DNA of 64,000 nucleotides from assembly GCA_043497085.1 (NCBI GenBank), contig JBIEKI010000008.1, one strand, 5' to 3'. The notes below the pieces were generated by a model that had not been told where the DNA came from, did not search any database, and was given only the letters and a program-made list of their open reading frames with translations. Source of the stretch: Thalassobacillus sp043497085. GTDB taxonomy: Bacteria > Bacillota > Bacilli > Bacillales > Halobacillaceae. The position numbers and the translations under genes were made by a program. Below, one piece after another: positions 15,845 through 24,438 of the stretch; positions within the stretch are counted from its first letter, which is position 1, and each line of letters opens with the position of its first letter.

Positions 15845-16327
15845 ATGAGTAATGTCCATGATTTTTCAGCCAAGACAATCACCGGAGAAGATAAGAAGTT
15901 AGCCGATTATGAGGGGAAAGTATTGCTTATTGTCAATACCGCAAGCAAATGTGGTTTTACCCCTCAGTATGAAGGGCTGCAGGAGTTATATGAATCTTAT
16001 AAAGACCAGGGGTTCGTAGTATTAGGTTTTCCAAGCAACCAGTTCATGAACCAGGAACCAGGGTCTGAACAGGATATTCAAGAATTTTGTAAAGTAACCT
16101 ATGGGGTAAGTTTTCCTATGTTCAGTAAAGTCGATGTCAAAGGCAAAGATGCCCACCCGTTGTTTAAACACCTGGTAAAAGAAGCACCTGGTATGATTTC
16201 CGATCAGGTTAAATGGAACTTCACCAAATTTCTGGTCGATCAGGACGGAACGGTCATCAACCGGTATGCTCCTAAGACAAAGCCCGAAAGTATCGAAGAA
16301 GACATCCAAAAATTATTGAACCAATAG
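15845..16327 (+). CDS. Glutathione peroxidase-family thiol peroxidase (BsaA-like)
   Basis: The 160-residue cytoplasmic protein has the peroxidatic Cys in NTASKCGFTPQYEGL, the Gln motif GFPSNQF and the Trp-Asn motif KWNFTKFLVD. In bacilli these enzymes use thioredoxin or bacillithiol rather than glutathione, so the family name is historical. It has its own binding site (AGGGAGG) and terminator and is monocistronic. Confidence 0.92.
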   Translation: MSNVHDFSAKTITGEDKKLADYEGKVLLIVNTASKCGFTPQYEGLQELYESYKDQGFVVLGFPSNQFMNQEPGSEQDIQEFCKVTYGVSFPMFSKVDVKGKDAHPLFKHLVKEAPGMISDQVKWNFTKFLVDQDGTVINRYAPKTKPESIEEDIQKLLNQ

Positions 16328-16336
16328 TAGATTGCT

Positions 16337-16365
16337 GGACGAGTAAACTTTACTCGTCCTTTTTA
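16337..16365 (+). terminator. Terminator of the glutathione peroxidase gene
   Basis: GGACGAGTAAA and TTTACTCGTCC form an 11-bp stem followed by TTTTT. Confidence 0.88.
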
Positions 16366-16464
16366 CGTTAAGCCACTGCATGAGCTGATGTAATGTGAGA
16401 CTTCCCTTCCCCACATAATACCGGCCCAGGAAGCATATGTTTAAAACCGGGGAGGTGTCATTAT

Positions 16465-17943
16465 TTGAATAATAACTCATTCAAGGCATATGATGAGCTT
16501 ACTTATCCGCAAGATATGCTGACTATTTTAAGAAAAGGACTTACTCCTGCTTCCCAGCCTAAAAAAATATTGATAGCAGGGGCAGGGCTGGCCGGTTTGA
16601 CTGCGGCTTCTTTATTGAAACAAGCTGGACATGATGTCACGATTCTAGAAGGAAATAACCGCATTGGCGGAAGAGTTTTCACCTTGCGCCAACCTTTTCA
16701 TCAGGGCAACTACTTAGAATTGGGAGCCATGCGTATTCCCGATAATCATGTACTTGTGTTCGAATATATACGTCGTTTCGGATTGCCCGTAAATAAATTC
16801 ATCAATACCACCCCGGAGGATATTCTATTTGCAAATGGAATTATGACAACCCGTGAGCGATATGAACAAAATCCTGACATTTTAAACTTTCCAGTAGAAG
16901 GTTGGGAAAAGGGAAAAACAGCAACAGAACTATTCCTCTCTGCTGTAGAACCTTTCGTTGAATTATACAATCTTAGCACCCCGGCCCAGCAGGAACAATT
17001 AAGACAAAAATTCGCGCGTTATTCGATGGGTGATTTCCTCAAGAACAACCCGATCGGTCAATCGATGTCTGCCAATGCTATCAGAAAAATCAGTGTCCTG
17101 CTCGGAATTGAAGGCTTCCCTGAATTCGCGTTTATCGATATTTTGACAGATATCATATTTCCTATCTTCAATGAAGAAACAAACTTCTACCAAATTACTG
17201 GCGGAAATGACCAGCTTCCCCTAGCTTTTTTACCACAGCTTAGGGAGCACATCATTTGCAACCAGCAAGTAACAAAAATCATTCAACGTGCAGAAGGGAT
17301 TGATTTTCTAACAAATGATCGAGTGACAGGGCAACAAAGGAAATATAGCGGGGACTTAGCCATTACTTCCCTTCCATTCACAGTATTTCAATATATTGAC
17401 GTGGAGCCGTATGATTCCATCTCTTTTGAAAAATGGTCAGCGATCAAAGAATTAACCAATGTACCAGCCGTAAAAATTGGCATTGAATTCAAGAGCAGGT
17501 TTTGGGAGAAAGATCAGCTGGGGAACATCATTTCTGATAGTCCCACACGATTCACCTACATTCCCAGTAATAATACGGGCGGCACCGGGCCAGCTGTTTT
17601 GCTCGCCAGCTATAGCTGGGGGAATAATGCTATGTTATGGAACAGTCAGCCAAAAGAGGAACATATACGTCAGACACTTGAGGAGCTGGCTAAAATATAT
17701 GGCAGCCAAGTATATAAAGAATATATCCAGGGGGTAACGTTTAATTGGAGCAAGAACCCTTTTTCAGGAGGATGCTTTACGTTATACACTCCCAATCAGG
17801 AGATGAATTATGGTAAAATCATCCCTTTGCCTGAACAAAGGCTCCATTTTGCAGGAGAACATACTTCTTCTTTTCATGGCTGGATGGAAGGTGCTATTGA
17901 ATCTGGGATCCGAACTGCATTCGAAGTGAACAACCGGGAATAA
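16465..17943 (+). CDS. Flavin monoamine oxidase / L-amino-acid oxidase family protein
   Basis: The 492-residue protein has a Rossmann FAD-binding motif at ~35-60 (ILIAGAGLAGLTAASLLKQA) and the second flavin motif NNRIGGRVFT. The C-terminal flavin motif is LHFAGEHTSSFHGWMEGAIESG. This is the amine oxidase family that includes L-amino-acid oxidases and bacillary YobN. There is no secretion signal. The start is TTG (16465-16467) after GGGGAGG. The substrate cannot be told from the sequence. It stands alone between divergent or convergent neighbours. Confidence 0.85.
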   Translation: MNNNSFKAYDELTYPQDMLTILRKGLTPASQPKKILIAGAGLAGLTAASLLKQAGHDVTILEGNNRIGGRVFTLRQPFHQGNYLELGAMRIPDNHVLVFEYIRRFGLPVNKFINTTPEDILFANGIMTTRERYEQNPDILNFPVEGWEKGKTATELFLSAVEPFVELYNLSTPAQQEQLRQKFARYSMGDFLKNNPIGQSMSANAIRKISVLLGIEGFPEFAFIDILTDIIFPIFNEETNFYQITGGNDQLPLAFLPQLREHIICNQQVTKIIQRAEGIDFLTNDRVTGQQRKYSGDLAITSLPFTVFQYIDVEPYDSISFEKWSAIKELTNVPAVKIGIEFKSRFWEKDQLGNIISDSPTRFTYIPSNNTGGTGPAVLLASYSWGNNAMLWNSQPKEEHIRQTLEELAKIYGSQVYKEYIQGVTFNWSKNPFSGGCFTLYTPNQEMNYGKIIPLPEQRLHFAGEHTSSFHGWMEGAIESGIRTAFEVNNRE

Positions 17944-17954
17944 GTCATATCTTT

Positions 17955-18911
17955 TCAAAGTTCCAGAGTCGCTCCACCTATTCGCTTCACCCCACGACGA
18001 GCGGCCATATCTTCCACTAACTGCAGTAGTGCGCGATCCTTCGCTTTTGCTTCAACCATAAAATCAACCGATTGATCAATCTCTTTCAACTTATCAATCA
18101 ATGGCTGTAAAAAATCTAAACTTACATAATCAGCATGACTGCGGAATGCTCTTTCTGACTTTGGTGAAGAGACATGGAGTTTAGGCCAGTGCGTACGCTC
18201 CTGCCATGTGTCCATAAATCGAGGAAGAATATCATCCAGGCTTTCCCCCTCTTCCTTGTTCGCAACGTAATGGTGATAATCGAACATCATCGGTATTCCT
18301 TCTTCTTCACAAATAGCTAACGTTTCGCTCGCTGTATAAGTTTTGTCATCATTTTCTAACGTCATTTGCTCTTTGATGTGTCCCGGAAGCTGGCGAAGGT
18401 TATCATGAAACCTTCGGACAGCTTCTATTTTATTGCCATAAGCGCCGCCTACATGGATGTTGATGAGTAATTCTTTTTCCAGCCCCAAGGCTTCAGCAAT
18501 CGCGTAATGATACTGCATATCCCGGACGGCGTTCTTAGTCACATGAGGTTTATCGCTTGTAAACAAAGTGAACTGGTTCGGATGAAAGCTTGTACGAATG
18601 CCATGCTTCTTCACAAACTCCCCTATTTCCTGGTATAGGTCCCGAAATGGGGTTATGTAATCCCATGGTACTTCTTCATGTGTAGCCAAGGGAACGATAG
18701 AAGAAGAAAAGCGGTATAGCTTAATTTCATGGGCAGCATTATAGTGTAGTGCCCGCAAAGTATGGAGCAGATTTTTTCTAGTTATTTCATGCAGTTTGCT
18801 AACTCGTTCATTCTCCCCCAGCTGCTTCCACCGGGTAAATGTCATCGTTTTTTGCGGTGAAGCATCCCATAGATTTAAAGCGTGGGCGACATAACCAAAG
18901 CGAATAATCAA
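17955..18911 (-). CDS. uvsE: UV DNA damage endonuclease
   Basis: UvsE nicks DNA 5' of pyrimidine dimers and other lesions, an alternative to nucleotide excision repair. The N-terminus (IIRFGYVAHALNLWDASPQK) and the motifs SFHPNQFTLF, NIHVGGAYGNK, LENDD and FDYHHYVAN carry the metal-binding His, Glu and Asp residues of this TIM-barrel family. At ~319 residues it is normal size. AGGTGAGG lies just before TTG 18909-18911; a GTG three codons upstream (18918-18920) lacks a binding site, so TTG is preferred. It converges with the amine oxidase gene. Confidence 0.92.
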   Translation of the reverse strand: MIIRFGYVAHALNLWDASPQKTMTFTRWKQLGENERVSKLHEITRKNLLHTLRALHYNAAHEIKLYRFSSSIVPLATHEEVPWDYITPFRDLYQEIGEFVKKHGIRTSFHPNQFTLFTSDKPHVTKNAVRDMQYHYAIAEALGLEKELLINIHVGGAYGNKIEAVRRFHDNLRQLPGHIKEQMTLENDDKTYTASETLAICEEEGIPMMFDYHHYVANKEEGESLDDILPRFMDTWQERTHWPKLHVSSPKSERAFRSHADYVSLDFLQPLIDKLKEIDQSVDFMVEAKAKDRALLQLVEDMAARRGVKRIGGATLEL

Positions 18912-19159
18912 ATTCCTCACCTATTCTGTAATTTATTGATACCTGTGGATTCAGTTTTCCACTGCTATCGATTCCTAAACCCACCTGCGATTCCATGTAT
19001 TTTCTCTTCTATCTGTTAGGAACATCTGCTTATTTATGCAGGATAATTTTACTGAAAATTCATAATTTATTGTTAATAATATCCAGCTACGCTATACTGA
19101 ACCTGGAAAAGCCCTCCAACCCGGGAATGGAGATCAATAACATTTGGGAGGTTTCCATT

Positions 19160-20539
19160 TTGAAGAAGAAGCGATTATTAAATATGACCTTAGCTGGAGC
19201 ACTCACATTTTCTTTGGTCCCAGCCACTGCATTCGCCCATGATGAATTAGGCGGTGGTGGTGAAAAAGGAGAAAACCTGGCAGGTGAAGAATTGTCAGTA
19301 CCTTTGTTGGAAGGTACTAAAAATATGGATCACTGGAAAGAAGTAGCTGCAGTCCAATTGCAGGAAGTAAAAGAAGGAGTCTCCAATTCCACCGCTGATG
19401 TCTATAGCCATAAAGGTTATGCTTATCTTGGAACACATACAGCTAATGGCGGTGAAGGCGGAGTCCGTGTATTTGATATGAAGGACCCCGCAAACCCGAA
19501 AGAAGTTACTTCCTTCGCCCACCACGAGGGAACCTGGCAGGAGAAAGTGATAGTAAAATCCGTAAATACACCAAGCTTCAAAGGTGACCTGGCTGCTGTA
19601 AGTGTGCAGAAGCTGGACAGAGGCTCTGATGCTACAGGCGGATTTTTATTATACGATGTAACCAACCCTGAGAATCCAGAAAAATTAGGCTTCTGGGAAG
19701 ATACCTCCGGTGCACGTGGCACACATGAATTATACCTATTTGTTCAAGACGGAAAACCTTATGTGCTGACAGCGAATAATTATGCGGATTATTATTCCCA
19801 TGGAGAAAAGATGGACGTACATTTGGTTGATGTCAGCGACCCATCAGCTCCTGAGTCGATCTATCAATTCAATCCCAGGGATTACATCGATGAGGTTAGT
19901 GATGAAAACTATGATGGATATAATTGGACAGACGAAGACGGAGTCAGAAGATCCTCATTCGCCCATAGTGTCATGACTGATAATAATGGTGACACTGCCT
20001 ACCTTTCTTATTGGGATCTTGGAACCATCATCCTTGATATTCAAAACCCAGAAAACCCTGTCTATTTAGGACGGACAGATTTTGCACCGGATGTTCAGGG
20101 AGCAGCCCACTCTTCCACGCTTGCAAAGGGCGGGAATATCCTTATTGAAACCAGAGAAGTATTCGGGCCAGTCCGTGAAGGCTTCGAATCCGCTTACGGG
20201 TATACCATGATTTATGATATCCAGGATAAAACAAACCCTAAGCTTCTAAGCTCATTTAAAACAGACTTTACGGAAACCATTCCTGGCGGTGCCACGGTTC
20301 ATGACCCGAAAGTGAGAGGAAATACCCTTTATTTATCCCATTACTCGGGAGGCGTCCGTGCAGTGGACATTACCGACCCGGCAAATCCTGTGGAAGTAGG
20401 AGCCTACATTCCGAGTCAATCAAACATTTGGGGCGTATATGTGGATAGGAATTATGTGCTTGCTTCCGATATGGGCCAAGGGCTCAAGGTACTGCAAAAA
20501 AATCCGAATAACGACAACGCACCTCATGAAAATGAATAG
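19160..20539 (+). CDS. Secreted LVIVD-repeat beta-propeller protein
   Basis: The ~459-residue product begins at TTG 19160-19162, eight bases after GGGAGG. The frame extends further upstream but that part has no binding site. A signal peptide (KKKRLLNMTLAGALTF..., cleavage near TAFAH) is followed by at least six repeats of the type hDhxDPxNPxxV (FDMKDPANPKEV, YDVTNPENPEKL, VDVSDPSAPESI, LDIQNPENPVYL, YDIQDKTNPKLL, VDITDPANPVEV). These form a predicted beta-propeller. The protein is strongly acidic, as expected for a secreted protein of a halophile. No enzymatic function is known. Confidence 0.85.
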   Translation: MKKKRLLNMTLAGALTFSLVPATAFAHDELGGGGEKGENLAGEELSVPLLEGTKNMDHWKEVAAVQLQEVKEGVSNSTADVYSHKGYAYLGTHTANGGEGGVRVFDMKDPANPKEVTSFAHHEGTWQEKVIVKSVNTPSFKGDLAAVSVQKLDRGSDATGGFLLYDVTNPENPEKLGFWEDTSGARGTHELYLFVQDGKPYVLTANNYADYYSHGEKMDVHLVDVSDPSAPESIYQFNPRDYIDEVSDENYDGYNWTDEDGVRRSSFAHSVMTDNNGDTAYLSYWDLGTIILDIQNPENPVYLGRTDFAPDVQGAAHSSTLAKGGNILIETREVFGPVREGFESAYGYTMIYDIQDKTNPKLLSSFKTDFTETIPGGATVHDPKVRGNTLYLSHYSGGVRAVDITDPANPVEVGAYIPSQSNIWGVYVDRNYVLASDMGQGLKVLQKNPNNDNAPHENE

Positions 20540-20545
20540 CGTGTC

Positions 20546-20573
20546 AAAGGCGGCCTTAGGGTCGCCTTTTTTA
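20546..20573 (+). terminator. Terminator of the LVIVD protein gene
   Basis: AAAGGCG and CGCCTTT form a short GC-rich stem followed by a T-run. Confidence 0.8.
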
Positions 20574-20615
20574 TACTTTAAGAAAGTTTAACTTTGTTAA
20601 AGGATTAAAGTATAA

Positions 20616-20665
20616 GAAAAACTTAGGCTTTCGCCATAAGGACTTGGCGATAAGCCAAGTTTTTC
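20616..20665. other. Long hairpin in the glutamate dehydrogenase leader region
   Basis: AAAACTTAGGCTTTCGCC and GGCGATAAGCCAAGTTTT form an ~18-bp imperfect stem with a ~10-base loop, followed by TTT. It could be a second terminator or an attenuator ahead of the dehydrogenase gene 125 bases downstream. Confidence 0.5.
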
Positions 20666-20790
20666 TAATGGCGTATTTTTCTAATAACATTCGACCGTTA
20701 CGCAAATGTAACTTTACGATTACTTATTTGTAATAAAGGGGAAGGATAAATATAGCATCGATTTAATCTTTCTGCAGGAGGGTACTTTTT

Positions 20791-22170
20791 ATGGAAAAGA
20801 AAACAGAAGATATTATTGAATCATCTTTGAATGCTTTAGCAGAAGACGACTCGTTTTTACCAGACTTACGGGATGAGTCGAGGCATCAGGCATTCAAGTC
20901 GTTAGTCTCCATCCTTTCCACCCCCAATCATGTTAATAAATCCTTTCTCAGGATTGCTTTAGAAAATGGCACAGTAGTCCGTGTTCCCGCCTTCCGGGTG
21001 CAGCACAATAAAACGTTAGGGCCCTATAAAGGCGGAATTCGATTCCATGAATCTGTGAATGAGGATGAAGTTTCTAACCTGGCTAAATTGATGACATTGA
21101 AAAATGCACTCCATGATGTGCCATTCGGAGGTGCGAAAGGCGGGGTCATCATCAATCCCAGAGAATATACAGACAAGGAATTAAACTTGATTTGCAAAAA
21201 ATATGTCCAGTATTTTAGTGATATTTTAGGAACAGAAAAAGATATCCCGGCTCCCGATGTAGGCACTAGCGCAAGGGAAATGGATTGGATGATGGCTGAG
21301 TACAAAACGATTCATCCAGGTAAGCCATATCGGGGAAGCTTCACGGGTAAAAGTGTGATTAATGGAGGCTCCCTTGGCAGAAGAGCTGCCACTGGAAAAG
21401 GGGTATATTTTACATTTCGCTATATGATGCATAACTTTATCAAAGAGAATTACACGTGGATGAAAGATAGTGACAATAGATTTGCCAAAACTGCCATAGA
21501 GCACTATGACCGTCCTTTGACAATCGCAATTCAAGGGTTTGGAAATGTCGGATCTGTCGCAGCCCTGCAAGCTTATCAATGCAATAATCTCCAAAATAAA
21601 GTGGTTGCTGTCAGTGACCGTAATGTCACCTTATACAATTCAGAGGGTCTGGATATCCCCGCTCTTATCAAATATGGTAAAAAACACAAAGGCGACCTGC
21701 CAGTTGATGACGAAACGTTAGCCGAGCATGAAATCAAGGCAACGGTTCTGAACAGGGACGATTTATTAGAAATGGAAGTCGATGCCTTATTCCTGGCTGC
21801 CCTGGAAGATCAAATCCACACTGAGAATATGGAAAATATAAAAGCCCGCTTGATTGTTGAAGGCGCTAATGCTCCAGTAACAGAAGATGCCGATCAATAC
21901 TTGAGTGATCGGGGTGTTCTTATTGTACCTGATATTCTGGCTAACGCAGGCGGTGTAATCGTTTCCTACTTTGAATGGATGCAAGGAAGAGAAACACAGT
22001 TTGATACGGAAGATCAGATCTACGATAAATTATATGATAAAATGCAGGAAACATTAGATACCATTTTACCGCAATTTTTTAAAGATCCTTTCCCTTTGCG
22101 GCAAAACTGCTATATCCATTCTGTCACAAAACTCTCCACCGTGTTATACCGCCAGGGAAAGCTCTATTAA
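20791..22170 (+). CDS. Glu/Leu/Phe/Val dehydrogenase (glutamate dehydrogenase)
   Basis: The enzyme interconverts glutamate and 2-oxoglutarate plus ammonium. The substrate-binding loop GPYKGGIRFH, the catalytic-lysine motif VPFGGAKGGVIINP and the dinucleotide fold IAIQGFGNVGSVAA are intact. The protein is 459 residues, longer than RocG/GudB (~425). An insertion at ~195-225 includes YMMHNFIKENYTWMKDSDN between the two domains. Arginase (rocF) elsewhere in the window would feed glutamate to such an enzyme, but the genes are not linked. AGGAGG precedes the ATG. Confidence 0.92.
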   Translation: MEKKTEDIIESSLNALAEDDSFLPDLRDESRHQAFKSLVSILSTPNHVNKSFLRIALENGTVVRVPAFRVQHNKTLGPYKGGIRFHESVNEDEVSNLAKLMTLKNALHDVPFGGAKGGVIINPREYTDKELNLICKKYVQYFSDILGTEKDIPAPDVGTSAREMDWMMAEYKTIHPGKPYRGSFTGKSVINGGSLGRRAATGKGVYFTFRYMMHNFIKENYTWMKDSDNRFAKTAIEHYDRPLTIAIQGFGNVGSVAALQAYQCNNLQNKVVAVSDRNVTLYNSEGLDIPALIKYGKKHKGDLPVDDETLAEHEIKATVLNRDDLLEMEVDALFLAALEDQIHTENMENIKARLIVEGANAPVTEDADQYLSDRGVLIVPDILANAGGVIVSYFEWMQGRETQFDTEDQIYDKLYDKMQETLDTILPQFFKDPFPLRQNCYIHSVTKLSTVLYRQGKLY

Positions 22171-22172
22171 AC

Positions 22173-22212
22173 AAAAGCAGGCCGTCGATTTGGTTTCGAC
22201 GGCCTGCTTTTC
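22173..22212. terminator. Bidirectional terminator between glutamate dehydrogenase and floT
   Basis: AAAAGCAGGCCGTCGA and TCGACGGCCTGCTTTT form a perfect 16-bp stem. A-tracts and T-tracts on each side suit both converging genes. Confidence 0.92.
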
Positions 22213-22214
22213 TA

Positions 22215-23663
22215 TTATTCGGTTTTTACTGGCTGTTTTTCTTTTTGAGAAAAGCTCTCGTTGATTTTCTTTTCACTGTTAGCAGCTACGTTGTCGAGCA
22301 TTCCCTTCATATCAAACCCAGAGACATCCTTCAATGTTTCTGGCAATTGACTCATCAAGTTAGTTACATAATGACTCATTCGTGTTGCACCATCTCCATT
22401 TCCTGTGCCATTTCCGTTATCCACTACTGTGACTTTATCAATGGAGCTTACTGGCTCTGCAATTTTCCCTGCAAACTCAGGAAGCATTTTGATAATCATT
22501 TCCAGGATAGCAGCTTCACCATATTTCTCCATAGCATCTGCTAATTTTTCTTTGGCTTCTGCTTCGGCCAGACCTTTTTGCCTGATAGCAGCAGCTTCTG
22601 CTTCCCCGTCCAGTCGGATTTGCTCTGCTTCTGCTTCCGCACGTTTTACTTGCGTGAGCTTATCTGCTTCCGCCTTTTGCTCTGCAGCATAACGTTCCGC
22701 TTCTGCTTTTCTGGATATCTCCGCTTCATACTGCCGTTCTTTTCGTCTGACTTCCCGTTCTTCCAAATCTATCAACTTATTTTTCTCAACTAACTGTACT
22801 TGCATCTCTTCTTCTTTGATTTGCTGCTGAGATTTCGCTTCTTGTAATTGATAGGCCATATCTGCTTCTGCTTTGGATGTATCTTGTTCGCGTTTATATG
22901 CAGCAATTTTCAACTCTTTATTTTTAGTTGATTCAGCAATTTGTGTTTCACTTTCCAGTTCAGCACGCTTACTTTCCCTTTCAGCGCTGGCTTTTTGAAT
23001 GCGAGCGTCCCGCATCGCATTTGCTTCAGCTATTTGTGCATCACGTTTTACTTCAGCGATACGCGGTTTACCTAAAGCTTCTAAGTAGCCATTTTCATCC
23101 TGTACATCCTTGATCGTAAAGGATACGATCTGCAGCCCCATCTTCTTGAGATCGACAGCTGCCTGGGTTTGTACTTCTTGCGCAAAACGTTCCCGGTTTT
23201 TATAGATTTCCTCAACAGTCATCGTTCCTAAAATGGCACGCAGATGTCCTTCCAATACCTCTTGTGCTTCCTTGCGAAGTTCGGAATCATCCTTGCCAAG
23301 AAATTGTTCCCCGGCTGTAGCGATTCCCTCAGTTGTGCTTTGAACTTTAATAATCGCAGTTCCATCAGCCATAACCGGGACACCATTTTCGGTATAAACA
23401 TTAGGGGTAGAAATATCCAGGCTGTGAGACCGCAAACTGATGAATTCAGCCTGCTGGAAAACCGGCAGTATAAACGCCCCTCCGCCTCTGACAATTTTAA
23501 TCCCACTGCCATCATCTGCTTTATGTACATTCTTATTTCCTAAAAAACTTCCTGTAATTATCATTGCATCGTCAGCACCAACGGTCTTATAACGGGCAGC
23601 GAATAATATCCCGAATGCTACCAATACTGCTATAATGACACCAATTACAACTAAAAAATCCAT
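22215..23663 (-). CDS. floT: Flotillin-like protein FloT
   Basis: Flotillins scaffold functional membrane microdomains. The ~482-residue protein has an N-terminal membrane hairpin (MDFLVVIGVIIAVLVAFGIL) and an SPFH/PHB domain to ~200. A long Ala/Glu-rich coiled coil (~205-390, e.g. EAEAEQIRLDGEAEAAAI) and a flexible Gly/Asn tail follow. ATG 23661-23663 follows AGGGGG and is preferred over a frame extension into the upstream gene. It lies 10 bases after nfeD, as in B. subtilis yuaF-yuaG, and shares its SigW-type promoter. Confidence 0.95.
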   Translation of the reverse strand: MDFLVVIGVIIAVLVAFGILFAARYKTVGADDAMIITGSFLGNKNVHKADDGSGIKIVRGGGAFILPVFQQAEFISLRSHSLDISTPNVYTENGVPVMADGTAIIKVQSTTEGIATAGEQFLGKDDSELRKEAQEVLEGHLRAILGTMTVEEIYKNRERFAQEVQTQAAVDLKKMGLQIVSFTIKDVQDENGYLEALGKPRIAEVKRDAQIAEANAMRDARIQKASAERESKRAELESETQIAESTKNKELKIAAYKREQDTSKAEADMAYQLQEAKSQQQIKEEEMQVQLVEKNKLIDLEEREVRRKERQYEAEISRKAEAERYAAEQKAEADKLTQVKRAEAEAEQIRLDGEAEAAAIRQKGLAEAEAKEKLADAMEKYGEAAILEMIIKMLPEFAGKIAEPVSSIDKVTVVDNGNGTGNGDGATRMSHYVTNLMSQLPETLKDVSGFDMKGMLDNVAANSEKKINESFSQKEKQPVKTE

Positions 23664-23673
23664 GCTCAACCCC

Positions 23674-24201
23674 CTAATTAAATTCATCATTCATTGACGA
23701 AACATAAACGATCTGCTCTTTGACCTCTACTACAACGACTTTTTGCCCCTGCTTGATCTCTTCAAAATCGAAACTCTTCGCAATTTCATTTCGGCTGCCG
23801 TGAGTAGATTCAATAAAGACCTCTCCCATTCCCTCTGCTGGAATGGTAGTAATGACTTCTGCCAGCTTTCCTTCAAGATCCATGACAGATTTCGAAGTAG
23901 ATGACTCAGCATTAGACATCGGAACAATCATAAAGTGATAGATAAGAAAATAAGCACCAGTCCCTATAAGCAAGCTTGCCAGTAAGACATAAACCGCCAT
24001 CCAATCTGTGTATTTTGTTAGCAATACACCGGCTCCACCTATCACAGAAAGGGTACCAAACAACAAAAGCGGGCTTAAAAACTCATCCAGTCCATCAAAC
24101 ATCCCTTCTATAATATCCCCAAAGAAAATCGCAAGAACAGCTGCTCCAAGACTGCCCCAGAGAATCCACCAATAGATATCGACTATTTCTATCACAATCA
24201 C
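23674..24201 (-). CDS. NfeD-family membrane protein (YuaF-like)
   Basis: The 175-residue protein has about four membrane helices up to ~residue 95 and a C-terminal OB-fold domain (~107-170; LEGKLAEVITTIPAEGMGEV, KQGQKVVVVEVKEQIVYV). NfeD proteins work with SPFH proteins in membrane organisation. It is the first gene of a two-gene operon with floT, behind a SigW-type promoter. The start ATG follows AAAGGGTGTG. Confidence 0.88.
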   Translation of the reverse strand: MIVIEIVDIYWWILWGSLGAAVLAIFFGDIIEGMFDGLDEFLSPLLLFGTLSVIGGAGVLLTKYTDWMAVYVLLASLLIGTGAYFLIYHFMIVPMSNAESSTSKSVMDLEGKLAEVITTIPAEGMGEVFIESTHGSRNEIAKSFDFEEIKQGQKVVVVEVKEQIVYVSSMNDEFN

Positions 24202-24246
24202 ACCCTTTCCTAGTAACTTTTATGGAGCTTAACCGCTATTAATATG

Positions 24247-24272
24247 TACGTAATGTCATGCCAAAAGTTTCA
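24247..24272 (-). promoter_or_regulatory. SigW-type promoter of nfeD-floT
   Basis: On the minus strand, TGAAAC (24267-24272), exactly 16 bases, then CGTA (24247-24250). This is the SigW consensus, and yuaF-floT is a known SigW operon in B. subtilis. sigW itself is encoded at 54865-55428. Confidence 0.85.
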
Positions 24273-24438
24273 TGAATTGGGAAAATATCCAATTATCAGG
24301 CTATTTTACCACTTTCATATAAACAAAGTAAGTTTATATAGTAAAATTGTCGAAATTTTAAGTGTAATCCAATAATAAGTTATTGAATTATGTTATGGTG
24401 GTAAATACCAATGATACTGCTATAAAGGAGGTAAAATA

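Noticed and set aside
18995..19159. N-terminal extension of the LVIVD protein
   Set aside because: The TTG at 19160 has a well-placed GGGAGG and a normal signal peptide; the extension has no binding site.
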